Origin: Amphiduros pacificus
Lineage: Eukaryota > Annelida > Polychaeta > Phyllodocida > Hesionidae
Reading direction: 5' to 3'
Length of the DNA: 64,000 bases
NCBI GenBank assembly: GCA_949316495.1
Contig: OX439003.1
Span: forward strand, 44,093,725-44,157,724
Shown here: piece after piece, positions 38,551 through 51,800 of the stretch
Layout of the letters: every line of letters begins with the position of its first letter
Position numbering within the stretch: the first letter of the stretch is position 1
The notes under the pieces: generated by a model
Told to the model about the DNA's origin: nothing
What the model saw: only the letters and a program-made list of their open reading frames with translations
The model's database searches: none
Made by a program: the position numbers and the translations under genes

Positions 38551-39535
38551 CAATGTTATGCAGAGCAGATCTTTTCTCTGCTGCTTGTTTAAGAATGGGA
38601 GACAAATATCAATAAATACCTCCTTTATTACTTGTGAATTTATGAATAGTATTATAATACAGGTAGACAGCTATTGACTTGCTGTCATTCAACTCATAGA
38701 TTATTTATTTGCATACAACTGTTTGCCTTATGCAACTGACTTTTCAGAACTGTGAAATGTTCAGTTCATCAATATTATCACATACAATAAACGGCAGAGT
38801 GGCGTGAATGTATCTGGTTTTTCACTCCTCTGAATAAGCTCTAAAAAGCAACCACGACATCCCAGCTGTCAACCCAACTCCAGTCTCAGAGCAAATTAAA
38901 GGATTACAGTGGATAGAGTTGACTGATTATTCATCAGACTATAATTCACAAGTCTCTAACCCCGCATTAAAGGAAGCTTCGGGGAGGATATAAGTGGAAA
39001 GAGAATAATAGATAGACATGTTGCAATTTATGCCAGCATCAATCAAATTACATCTTGGATTGATTACTTTAACACGAATAATACACAGCTATGTGGATGC
39101 TAAGCTGCATCATGTGACGCGCGTGACCTCTGAAGTCAGCATATTAATGCCATGCCACTGCCTTTCTTCTATTGTGTGCACTGGAAAACCTAAGGTCCAA
39201 CAAAATCATCATAGTCAAAGCTGCCTTTTCGGTCATTCTGGCAGGATGTATCTATCATTGTCACTCTCAGGTTTTTAGCTTGATTTACCCTCCAGTGTAT
39301 ATTCAAAGAGGTCCACAAAAATGACCTTCTAATGACCTTAAAATGGGCAGCAAATAGTGCTGTGACATTTGATTATCCAGAAAAAAATCACCCCACTAAT
39401 CTTAATATAATCTTGCTACCATTGTTCTTCTTAAGATTTCGAAAGATTGACATCTCCTCCGTGATATGCTGCTAATTGCCAATGTCTTTCTTGGGTATTG
39501 ATGTATACCTAAAAGTCAATCCTTCCGTCTTTATT
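38551..39535. other. Non-coding stretch, nothing recognised
   Basis: A balanced patch at about 38860-39280 has no recognised exon. Confidence 0.45.
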
Positions 39536-40400
39536 CACTGTGATCTCACTGTCAATTGATCCAATTCTCAGTCATGCATTATGACCTCACTGCTGTTATC
39601 TTTCCAAGGTATCCATCACTGTTATTGCATGAACTCATGGCCATTGTATTTTAAGGTATCCACTATAACCTCATAGTAATAGCCATTGGCCATGGGCAGG
39701 CCATAGAGCAGTTGGTTAGAGTGTCTTGGCTCATTAGCACCAGTCCCTCTGTGATTTTTTGGGTTTGATAACCGGTCATGCTGAGTTTGTATTCATGATA
39801 CAATTTTACATATGAGCTGAGGCCCATGGCTGTAGGGTTAACTCATTGTCCTTGCTAAGGAACAAATAGGTTGATATGTCAAAGACCAGTGACATAATGA
39901 TACAGTGAAGCAGCACTATATTTGCTACAAGTTGGTCTCCTCATGAAATAACTAAGATAATATTGAAAATTATATTGAATAACATTGAAAAACAAAAAAA
40001 GCTAATTCATAGCCATTGGTCTAATGATGCATCTACTATGACCCTCTAATAATTGTCTTTATGAGGAATCTACTTTGACTTTATACCCACATGACAATGA
40101 CCTCATAGTCATTTTAACCTCAATGAACTCATCGCAATTGTCTTTCTCTGCTATTCAATATGTCCTAATACACTAATACTTTCTGGTATCTACTATGACC
40201 TCATAAACAATTTCTCTTTGATATCCACTATGACCTCATCAACATCTTCTCTTTGGTATCTACTATGACCTCATCATCATCTTCTCTATGGTATCTACTA
40301 TGACCTCATCAAAATTATCTCTTTGGTATCCACTATAACTTCATTAATATCATCTCTCTGGTACATCTGTGATATAGCCTATGACCTTATCAACATTTTT
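39536..40400. repeat. 35-bp minisatellite field, split by a SINE
   Basis: Regular units (ctctttggtatc(c/t)actatgacctcatca..) start at 40214, 40249, 40284 and 40319, exactly 35 bp apart. More degenerate copies of the ggtatcca..atgacctca core run back to about 39560. A SINE occupies 39690-40008 in the middle, so the field is older than the SINE. Confidence 0.8.
39690..40008 (+). mobile_element. tRNA-derived SINE with target-site duplication
   Basis: The 319-bp body starts in a tRNA-like head. The A box is TAGAGCAGTTGG (near 39704) and the B box GGGTTTGATAACC (near 39760), about 45 bases apart. A family-specific body ends ..caagttggtctcctcatgaaataact and then an A-rich tail of about 55 bases. 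The 11-bp target duplication ATAGCCATTGG flanks it at 39679-39689 and 40009-40019. The 3' half is shared with 17195-17455 (-) and 12245-12310 (-), which defines a family of at least three copies here. It carries no protein and depends on LINE machinery. Confidence 0.88.
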
Positions 40401-40827
40401 TCTCAAGTTTTATATATGACTTGATCATGACAGCATATAACCAGTATCTTTTTTGACTTCACCACTGTTGATAGCCCTGAATCAAGATTTATCTTGTGAT
40501 GCTGGTTCCATATATATCAGAGTCTGTGCAGCTTGTATTGTGCACACATAACAGCCATCTTGTCTAACATATGTAAGCGGTGTTCTATATCTCAGACAGG
40601 GACTTGTCTCAGCAGTATGAGAAACTACTCAAAACAGTCTGCACTCTCATGCAATGCCTGGCCCATTATCATGTGTCAAAGATATGACAGACATTGGTAC
40701 AAAGATTACATGAAAACTAGGCATGGAATGTCTATGGTTGTTTATATCTTTCCTGTCTGTCACTTGTCTCGTGAGCTATTTTCCTAGAATCTTAATATTC
40801 TGCAAATATTTAATTGTCATTCATAAA
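40401..40827. other. Non-coding stretch, nothing recognised
   Basis: No exon or repeat recognised. Confidence 0.5.
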
Positions 40828-40965
<138 letters not shown>

Positions 40966-41920
40966 GAAACGTATTGAAATCATCAATGTGTGGTTACTCA
41001 AATTTCATCTGTAGAGATTTTAGCACCTTTAGCATGAAAATCATCATAAATGTGTATTATTTCAATTAATATGTCAAAATTTAGGTCCATGCTACTCAAA
41101 TCAAACCATTCTCAGGTAACCATGCTCCAGGCAAAAAAACAGTGCTGAACCAGAAACAGAATAGTGTTTTTTCACAATTTCAGAGAAAACAGTTTTCTGC
41201 TGGATTCTTTTTTTGTCTTTGGCAATGTGGAAAGATTGAAGAGCTCAGTGAAATGCTGAAGTTTTTTATTTCAACTCGGTGTCAGAGATATCTTTTACAT
41301 AAAATTCTAGCTTTAAGGAAACCAAGGTTGTACAAATGCCAACAAAAAGACTTGAAAAATATCAGATATTAACCCCTGAATTCTACGAGACATATTTGGT
41401 GAAATATATACTTGTGCTTAAAGAAATGGTAAATATAAATAAATAATTCAAAATCCTGCAAAAAAACTTTCTGTTATAATAATGACATAGACAATCTCAT
41501 AGAAGGAATTAGCCAAACCATGAAGACTGCATATAATGACAATCTAAATCTGATAATGTTTCTGATGAAATTGCCATCTGTTTTGCAAGAGATTGGTGGT
41601 TTATTGACTATGGAGATGTATAATGTGGTAGTGTGGCAGGCCAAGGTTGTGTGTTCAGTGTCAGGTCTGTAGGCTCAGGTTTAGCAAGAGATATCGACCT
41701 ATATTGTTTCCATGAGTAAGCTGAATCAGATAAACTTCTTCAAGGTATATAGATGGAACTATGTAGATTGTTTTTAAATGATACAATCTCTCTGTTTTAA
41801 TGGAATCCTTTATTATGTTCAATGAAAATAAAGGTAGACTAAAATTGATAAAATTGTTTGGTGCTGCCCTCTATTGTGAAAGTACACTAAAATACTGTCC
41901 CTTCTGCTTCCTGAACCCAA
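40966..41920. other. Non-coding stretch, nothing recognised
   Basis: No exon or repeat recognised. Confidence 0.5.
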
Positions 41921-42200
41921 GTAGACTGCTCTGGTTCTGTTTCCTGGTTCCTTTGTACCCTACATACTGAGTAGACTGCTCTGGTTCTGTCTCCTGTTTC
42001 CTTTCCACCCTACAGACTGAGTAGACTGCTCTGGTTCTATCTCCTGTTTCCTTTCCACCCTACATACTGAGTAGACTGCTCTGGTTCTATCTCCTTTTTC
42101 CTTTCCACCCTACATACTGAGTAAACTGCTCTGGTTCTGTCTCCTGTTTCCTTTCCACCCTACAAGCGAAGTAGACTGCTCTGGTTCAATCTACTTTTCC
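41921..42200. repeat. 50-bp minisatellite, about 5.5 copies
   Basis: GTAGACTGCTCTGGTTC starts at 41921, 41971, 42021, 42071, 42121 (one change) and 42171, so the period is exactly 50 bp without indels. The unit is pyrimidine-rich (tcctgtttcctttccaccc). Confidence 0.95.
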
Positions 42201-42912
42201 ACAGAATTACAACAGACTTGACTTTTCTGCCTTATTTGCCTGTCTTGGCACATAAACTCCCTGGTTGTTACCTCTACTGCCATGAAGGCAACCCTAAAGC
42301 ACCGCTTTGGTACAGCCTTCCCCAAATATTTCTACCCCTGCTTTTCTCAATGGATGGCGTTTTCCTGTCAAGTGGGTTTACACAACACAAATTAGCTGAC
42401 AATCACCCAGATTTCATCCCCTGACAAGTGATTGCACACTCAATTGTTCAAACTCAGTTGACTTACCAGACTAAACTCGGCCATGTAGCTTCTCTACTCA
42501 TCAATACATAGTTTTGTTCACTCTAAAGCCGTCTTATTTTTCATTTCAGGAAATTTCCTGTCTCAGCTTTATTAAACAGAAAACAAATTTCCAAAATACA
42601 CATTGTAAGTGCATAACAATCTGCAACATTTCAATAACATGTCTGAGTTTTTTGTATTTTACAAATTGTGTTTCTCCAAATGTTTGTGAGGATAGTGAAA
42701 TAAGAAATGGCACCAGGATCAATCTAAAAGTATTTAAGGAAATTCTCCAAGTTTATTTGAAATTCTTAGGTCTGTATTTCATGTGGGAGGCAATAGGATT
42801 TCCTGTTATTGCTGATAAGTGTATTAACAATAAATATATTCATGGCAAGTCCATTCAGTAAATTGATGAAATCATCAAGATCCCTTTTTATTTCTTAGTT
42901 CTTCTTTGAGAG
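42201..42912. other. Non-coding stretch, nothing recognised
   Basis: A 115-codon + frame (42514-42861) is unfamiliar and has no splice support. Confidence 0.45.
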
Positions 42913-43058
42913 AATAACCAATTGAAAAGCTAAAAAAACAACTGAAAAGGTATAATCAATTGAAAATCTATAACCAATTGAAAAGCTATAATCAATTGAA
43001 AAGCTAAAAATAACTAATTGAAAAGATATAACCAATTGAAAAGCTAAAAAAAATAATA
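42913..43058. repeat. 18-bp minisatellite, about 8 copies
   Basis: Unit ATAACCAATTGAAAAGCT with slips between copies. The central CAATTG is a perfect palindrome in most units. Confidence 0.9.
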
Positions 43059-43108
43059 AGGTTTGTTCTCATATTTATGAAAGGGGCTGGTTCATGTGGA
43101 ATAAGTTT

Positions 43109-43190
43109 GTGGCAAATATATTGTGACCAAATATAGTCATGCAACAGCTTGGCATGACAAAAGGAGTCATGTGACCAATTTGTTGTGGAC
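43109..43190. mobile_element. Palindromic MITE, fourth copy
   Basis: GTGACCAAATATAGTCATGC (43123-43142) and the right-hand GTCATGTGACCAAT match the elements at 22626-22754 and, inverted, 29969-30143. The ends are less certain than in the other copies. Confidence 0.5.
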
Positions 43191-46100
43191 AAGAAGCAAG
43201 CCTCTAGTCAGTAAAATTGCAAATAACAATTTTTATGAGAGAAAGTTGAAAGCATAACTGTCTGGAAAGCACTAACGCCTAGCAACAAACATAACCTTCT
43301 ATGGCTTCTTTGGTCAGCGCTCTCTGTTCAGCTGATCATATATGGACGACAACTAATTGCATTTGTCAAGACTAATTGTCACTGACTTGACGGGTTAGGG
43401 GAGCCGTGCCGGAGACATTGGCACCTACGCAAAGTAGCTGAGTAATTAAGTCCTCAGAGGTGAGCGGCCAATCTGGGCGCGGTACCTAGAGGGCGCTGAG
43501 TAGAATGTCCTTGTCTCTTTGAGACGTGGCTCCCTCACCAGCAACTCTCGATGGTCGCATGCTTCACAAGATGTTCTTCATTGAGCATCTCTACCAGCAA
43601 TCCCATGAGACTGGTCAAACATCACGCCCGCTGAATGTGTATGAAATCGTGCCCAGTCAATGCTCAATATAGGGACTTTGTGGTGGCCAAACAAGATGAG
43701 CTGTGATGGCCTGAGATTCTGTCTGATTTTAGTCTCATCTACACACTGACACGCTGCATCATGCACTCTGTGTTTCTATAAAGTCTTGTAGTTAAGTGAC
43801 TGAGCTATACCTAGGTTCTCTAATCATGAATCAAAATCTGAATTCCTCAAATATTCTGCTGAACACATCAAAGATTATATCTATAATACATTCATTTGAA
43901 TGCATTACACAGTTCCCAAAAGTAATAGCAAGGTTCATTGCAGAGAAATCTATTCTTTTGTTGAAATTGTATTTTTGTGTATCAAACTTTCAACGTTGCA
44001 TTTCAAATTGACAAAATTAACATCAGGAGACTAATGGATGGAGGAATAGTTGGAATCTATGTTAAAAAGTAAGACAATAAAAGAAGGGCGAGACATGCCC
44101 AAGGCTGCCTGTTATGTGCAGTCAGTATGTATTCTATATCTTTCCAGAATATCATTTCAATACTATTATATGCATATGCAGTATTGGTCATTTGTATATA
44201 TACTTGTATTCATGCAATGGCTTATAATTAATTAACATGGTGTCAGATCGTTTTTCTTGTATATCTTTTGGAGGCAAAGCTTATCAGTTACTCAGTTGAG
44301 TAACACTCCAAGGTTACACTTACGTCCATATTGAAGCATTTTTTTGCTTGCAGAGATATAAATGTGATGGTGACCCTAATTTCTTTGCATAATTCTCAAA
44401 TTCAAACTCATAACTGATGCAATAAATCTTATGTCTATCATAGCAAAGATCTGTTAAAAGATCAAGAAAATGCAAAATAAAAATTCAAGTTGTGCAATCT
44501 GATAGGGTCAACAGGGACAAACTTAGGAGTTTATAAAAAAAATGTGACTATATCCTAACAGGGACTGGACTGAATGCCAGCTGAGTCCTTGCATTGGCCA
44601 CAATACAGAGTAATGAAAATGGCCATCAGTAGGCAAGCTCACACGCCGATGTCCCTCGTATGCGCCCACCTTCCTGCTCCACTGATGACAAGAATTGATA
44701 ATGTCTAAGATCCTATGTTTGCTCACTCAGAGACTGACCGTCATGAGCCTTAGATTCTGTTAAACTATTATTGCTTCATTGATGGTTGATGTCTTTTTCT
44801 GATCGTGATTGGTTTCTTAACATAGAAGGCTCAAGTTTCTTCTGAGTAAGACTGTAACCTACCTCGCCACCTGGTGGGTAAACTGGCAAAAATTAATAAC
44901 CAGAAGAAAAAAATGACAAAATAATCTAAGAGACTCTTATTTTGAGGTTTGCACTTAGTTCTGCTTGAAAGCCTGGGAGAGTTCAAGAGCCCAGATCAGG
45001 GAAAAGATAAATGGCACTAAAGATCAGGTACTTTAAACATCGACATGTGCAACATGTCTGCCACAGAAGAAGGGTTCCTGGAGATAACACTCAATGTCCC
45101 AGACTCCCCTACTTTCTGCAGGGTGGTCCTGCTTTCAGACAGAGAGAGGGGACCAGACAGAGAGGGTAGCCCAGCTCACTTCTGCAGTTGTGGCATCTTT
45201 TGTGATTTGTGGTCAATGTAGGGGAAAGCATTAGCAGATAGGACAGCTTCCCTCTATGTTACAGGCACACATTATGTGCTGACAGCGGGGATTAATGCTC
45301 GCCAAACAGATAGGCCAAACTGGAATCTGGGCGGGAGATTTCTATGACTAATCCTTCTGTTTGTTGCCTGTATAGGAGTTTTGAGTGGATATAATTTTTC
45401 TTTATTGTATCTACAGAATCAGCTCAAAGCCTTACTCTATCTTATTTCATCCCATTATATACACACGAATAGGCCAGTACTGATAATATCCAAAATATGA
45501 ACACATGTCCCTTTATGTTCCCTCTCTATTCGTTAAATGTAAAATCTCATTCAGAATCTGCTCAGCAACTTGTTAGACGCTCGTTTTAATCATGATGTGG
45601 AAATTAATTGCTGGTTTTATTTTTTTTTATGCGAAAGAGAGAAAATATTAATTATATTGGTAGGTGCAATATTGCTAATGCCGAAAACCATAAAATATGT
45701 TAATAAACCCTTTCGTGGGACAGTTAAAGTAATAAATGGCTCAAGACTCCCTAAATTACCAATGAGCTCCCATAAAACAAGCCTGCACTGTTGATTTGGT
45801 CATAATCCATGTCTCTTCTCATCAAGTACATGTATGATGCACCCATGTGCACTGAACAAATTAACTCTTTTCTTTCTCACATGACAATCCCAATAACTCA
45901 CTTTACTTTTTCACCCCGATGATCAAATCTTTGATAAATCACGACCAAAACAATTCCCAAACCTGATTCAGAAATAAAGCTTAAAGAATTAAAAGTATTT
46001 CTTTACAATTTTTTTTAGCCAAATAGTTGGGTGCGATATAATGCAGTGTGACACCACGTTATGATACCACTGATAATATTTCTTCCTGAACTGAAATTTA

Positions 46101-47289
46101 ATTAGTGCCAGAGTCAAAGTGGTGAACATGGGATCTGACGGGACTCATTTGCTCTGGCATGATTCACTTAACCCTCCGAGAGGCACAACCTCCAAAAAGT
46201 CAAATCAACCAATTACTGTAATTTACACTCACTTTAATTTTACTTCCTTCATCATAAATAAGTTGCGAAACTTGTATTTTCCCAAAAAGTTTGTTTTGAG
46301 TGTATAATTTGTAGGAATAATGTCCTTAAACCATGATATAAATCTTTTATTGTTTGTCTCTTCAGAAATAACATATTTTGTGTATTTGAAAGATGAGTGA
46401 AGAATATTTCTAGTGTCAGTGCAACAATTTGTCATCCATGTTTCATTTGACTGCGAAAAAGATATTAAAAGCAGAGAGATGGTCCATAAGTCAGTGGCCT
46501 TTCTTGACATCCAGCTAGCCCTCAAACCATACATTGTTATATGACAATATTCATCTGTTTGTCTCCCCTTGGCCATTGTTTCAAAGAAGTTACACCCAGT
46601 GAAAACACTTAGCAAATGGAAGGACTTTGAGCTGTGAAAAACATTTTTCATGTCCTGAAACACAGAATGCTCTTTTGATATTAGATTGTTTGAATGAGAT
46701 GGGAAAACACACATTATATCAATTTTAAAGACTCACAACTGAATGATGTCAATAATTTTGATGAAACACTTTTAGATTATATCATTTTTTGTGAAATCAC
46801 ATTCTTTTCTCTTAAACTGCATATGACCACTGCTGCCAAAAGAGCAAAGAACCAATATTTCCTAAGTATTTCAAACATTTTTCATTTCTTCTATGTTATG
46901 TCTGTGGAATCACTGTCATTTTGAGTGTCTACTTTGGCACAGTCTCCAGGGGGCACTGGACACCTCCTTCATGCACACATAATATACCACACTCAGAGAT
47001 GTGGAGGTGACCGGCAGAGTGGCCAATGTAATGATATTGCCAGCCTCCAATTCTCTACAATGTCCATCATTTGACCACTCACACCCTTCCCTCCTTGCTG
47101 CCACTCTGCCTGCCAGCCAGCCACTAAATTGACAACAATTAGGTGCTATTTGCCTCACACAATAGTAGTCTACAACATTGTAACCGGGTTTGTGTTTTCT
47201 AACACCAAAAATGCAAAGCACAACTGCATACTATATGCCCTGAAGGTAAATGTTCCAACACTGGAAAAGAGCTACTTAGTTTTTGTTTT
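43191..47289. other. Non-coding stretch with candidate conserved patches and one long unassigned frame
   Basis: Balanced, non-repetitive patches lie at about 43270-43770 and 45060-45790, the latter with TTAATTATA-type homeodomain sites. A 161-codon - strand frame at 46229-46714 contains a possible acceptor (ctgtgtttcag) but matches no family I know. Confidence 0.4.
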
Positions 47290-48830
47290 ATTATCCCACT
47301 ACCCCTGTGATACTGCTGAGCAGATCATTCCCACTACTCCTTGTGATACTGCTGAGCAGATCTCTCCCACTACTCCTTGTGATACTGCTGAGCAGATCTA
47401 TCCCACTACCCTGTGATACTGCTGAGTAGATCTCCCTCACTACTCCTGTGATACTGCTGAGCAGATCTATCACAAAACCCCTTGTGATACTGCTGAGTAG
47501 ATCTCCCTCACTACTCCTGTGATACTGCTGAGCAGATCATTCCCACTACTCCTTGTGATACTGCTGAGCAGATCTCTCCCACTACTCCTTGTGATACTGC
47601 TGAGCAGATCTATCCCACTACCCTGTGATACTGCTGAGTAGATCTCCCTCACTACTCCTGTGATACTGCTGAGCAGATCTATCACACTACCCCTGTGATA
47701 CTGCTGAGCAGATCTCTCCCACTACTCCTGTGATACTGCTGAGCAGATCATTCCCACTACTCCTGTGATACTGCTGAGCAGATCATTCCCACTACCCTGT
47801 GATACTGCTGAGTAGATCTCCCTCACTACTCCTGTGATACTGCTGAGCAGATCTATCACACAACCCCTTGTGATACTGCTGAGCAGATCTCCCTCACTAC
47901 TCCTGTGATACTGCTGAGCAGATCTATCACACTACCCCTTGTGATACTGCTGAGCAGATCTATCCCACTACCCTGTGATACTGCTGAGTAGATCTCCCTC
48001 ACTACTCCTGTGATACTGCTGAGCAGATCTATCACACTACCCCTTGTGATACTGCTGAGCAGATCTCCCTCACTACTCCTGTGATACTGCTGAGCAGATC
48101 TCTCCCACTACTCCTGTGATACTGCTGAGCAGATCTCCCTCACTACTCCTGTGATACTGCTGAGCAGATCATTCCCACTACTCCTGTGATACTGCTGAGC
48201 AGATCTCTGTCACTACCCCTGTGATACTGCTGAGTAGATCATTCCCACTACCCTGTGATACTGCTGAGCAGATCATTCCCACTACCCTGTGATACTGCTG
48301 AGTAGATCTCCCTCACTACTCCTGTGATACTGCTGAGCAGATCTCTCCCACTACCCTGTGATACTGCTGAGTAGATCTCCCTCACTACTCCTGTGATACT
48401 GCTGAGCAGATCTATCACACAACCCCTTGTGATACTGCTGAGCAGATCTCCCTCACTACTCCTGTGATACTGCTGAGCAGATCTATCACACTACCCCTTG
48501 TGATACTGCTGAGCAGATCTATCCCACTACCCTGTGATACTGCTGAGTAGATCTCCCTCACTACTCCTGTGATACTGCTGAGCAGATCTATCACACTACC
48601 CCTGTGATACTGCTGAGCAGATCTGTCCCATGGCTCCTGTGATACTGCTGAGTAGATACATCACACTATCCCAGTGATACTGCTAAGCAGATCTGGGCTG
48701 AGCAGATTTGTTTTATTACCCCTGTGATACTGCTGAGTAGATCAGTATTACCACTCCTGTGATACCTCTGAGCAGACCTGTGTTACTACCCCTAAGATAC
48801 TGCTGAGCAAATCTATCCCACTATCCCAAG
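47290..48830. repeat. 35-bp minisatellite, about 43 copies, with higher-order structure
   Basis: The consensus is CCTGTGATACTGCTGAGCAG followed by atctctcccactact, with 33-36 bp variants. CTGCT-g-AGCAG forms an odd-centred palindrome. Identical repeat-encoded frames begin on the - strand at 47473 and 47685, so a block of about six units (212 bp) has been copied whole. Units degrade past 48640, marking the old edge. No spacers, so not CRISPR-like. Confidence 0.96.
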
Positions 48831-51800
48831 TAGCCTGTGATATTTGTCTAGACATTGCTAATGCTAATGATATGAGAGTCCTTAATGTTTATTTACAGAC
48901 AAAGAAAAAAAGATGTGAAAGGTTTTTCTCTACTGTGATTTTCTTTTCTGGTGCTCAACTTAAAGACATCAACAATACCATCACAATATTACTATCATTG
49001 ATGTGTTGTGGAGTAAAATTATGGTCTATTGCTATTTTAAATGAATACCAAGCACAACAAATGTAAAAAGTTAAAACAATCTATAACTTAACCGCATCAG
49101 TCTTTTCATGACTGTAAAGCTCTTAGATTGAGAACCAGTTTATCTTTAACTCAAACACAGACTGATCATACCCAGCTCACATCAAATCATCTGGACACTG
49201 CTGCATGGGCTATAGCTGCCTTCAAAATGAGTTAGTCCTGGCTACGCTATTATACTGCCAAACACTTACTGATATAAGACACTTATAAAATTACAACACC
49301 ACATGTGGGGAAATCTGTGAATGAATCTTTTATATAATAGGTTGCTGACACAGTGAAGATAGAGATGAACAAGCTATCACAGTATGTGTGAAAGGACACA
49401 GGTTTGGGTTGGTCTCTAATCATGCCAACGTTGGCTAATAAATCTAACACTGCATGCACATACCATGTAATATCCCAAGGGGGAGACTGAGAGCGCCAAC
49501 AAAAATAACATGGCCACCCTAAATTGTTCTTTTTGCACATAAAAATCACAGCCCTTCACACTTCAGCAGGCAACAAAAATGCCCAACTTTTATAAACCAG
49601 TAAATCTAAAGTCTAAGCTGAAAACATGAGCGACCTGACCCAAAATACTGACATAGAATTCAAGCATAAAACAAATCATCAGTGAGTTGTAATCCTTCTA
49701 AATCAAAAATGACTTCTTTCTTCTAAGATCTCTTCTCCTTATTCAGCAGTAATTCAAAGAATTTTGAAATTATGGATAAAACCAGAAACATTGAGAATTA
49801 AAATTTGATAAAGGAATGCAGGCACACTGACACAGATCTCAATTCCCATTCTAAATAATGTAAAATAGACTGTGGAGGATCATTTCTTAATGTGATTTTG
49901 AAGGGCTGTTCTCTGTACATTGTCAACTAATCATGTTAATCCAGATGATAATGTTACCTTTATGCTCTCAAAGCAACACCAACTGCAACTCTCATCCCGT
50001 CATCATCTGTCACGGTGCTGAAAAAACAGAACGTTTTTTCTTATAAAACATTAATATTTGATTGCTTAAATGATAAAAAGATTATGTTAATAGAACATTT
50101 TTGATTTGATCTTTTCATGAATTGTCAGATGTTTTTCTTGAGGAAGATATTATATTCCCATAACAATTTTGTCAAGAGATACAAATTTGTAGTTGTGTTT
50201 ACTTTTTACTCATCTTTTAATTAGTGATACTGAAGGTTGAAGGTGCTTTTATTCTACCAATCAGAGACCAGCTAACAAATGGTTACAGGAGATCTCCATA
50301 GATACAAAAGCAGGAGATGGACATTATCATAAGTCTGTCCACATTTTAACATCACAAAACTCAAGAAATATAAAAATTTAGATTTGATTTTTACTTGCAA
50401 AATAAACTGATGATTGATCTAGTATAATATATTCATGAAACAAGTTTCATATTTCAATAATTTGCTAAATTATGTTTCAGAGACTATTGGCATGGAAACT
50501 TGTCTCTTGTTTCTATGGTGATTTTTCTACTGCTCGTGAATCTTTGTAGAGAAATACAAATTTGTAGTTGTGTTTGCCCTGAACCTGATGCTATTCTAGT
50601 ATTCTGATTAAAGGACAAGACCACTCATCCTCGTTTCTGCAGAGTTTGCATGAATAATTCAGATCTATAGACAGTGAGTGGGTAAAATAGATCCCAGTTA
50701 CAACCTGGCATTGACTATACCTGCGACCAATCAGTAACCTACACCATTCCACTTCTGTATGATTATCTTATTTCTTGATATTTTCCTCCAAAAGACAGCT
50801 GGGAATAAACAAATATTCAAATAAGAGTCTGGCATGATGAACCAAACAGAGTCACATGGTACACATGTATGTATATGCACATGTTGTATGAATGTTCTAA
50901 TATCAAAAGGGCTTTATGTTCATGGCTTTCACCTTTGAAGTACCAATATTTCCTCTGTTCTATCTATACCAAACATATCATTCCTATCTCACATGTATAT
51001 TAATACAATATATATAAACAGTAAAATTCCTTGAAAATCTTTGATATGTGAGAGTACTGAAAGCTTTGGGATGGCAAAGTGTCGCATCTTAAATCCTTAT
51101 TCTTGCTTATAAATAATACATATAGCCAAAATAAATATCTCTAAACTCTTGTAACCCATACTTGATTCCCTATTCATATCTCATGATTAATTCATTTAAG
51201 TAATTACCATAGAATATTTCAAACAATCAAAAATACTTGAAAATATCTTTATTCCTTGATATGATGATGTGCTTAACCTTTGTTTTGGGAATTTCTAAAA
51301 ATGAATACTGAAAATCATCCCTTAATCAAGCCTGTAAACATTGTGTGCAGAATAAGAATAAGGAAAATCTGATTTGTACAATAATATTTACAATTTAATT
51401 GAGGTGAGTTTCTGTGGAACTGAGTATGAACAAATTATTCCTCTCAATAATCCTAAACAAACAATGCAAAATTTGCCATTCCATTCAGAGAATAGAGCCC
51501 GCTAAATTTGGTGACTTGATGCTTGCTAAAATGTCTGACCTTTAAGAGCAGAAGAACAATGGAGATGGTGACAGAGTCCCATGTAATGAGTTTGTTCCAG
51601 ACAACCATCTCAACACCTCTGACCTGAGGTGGTCTCAAGTTCTGTAATGAATACACAGGAGATACCTTATGGAATTCCTCTGCACCAAAATATGGCAACC
51701 ATATTCTATGTGTTTGAAAATACTCCCTTTAATCTGTGATATTTAACAGTTTGAAGTGCACCAATAAAACAGATAACCTTTTGCACCCTGGTTCTCTAAT

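Noticed and set aside
47291-47685. Two nearly identical small - strand proteins
   Set aside because: They are generated by the 35-bp minisatellite and its higher-order copying.
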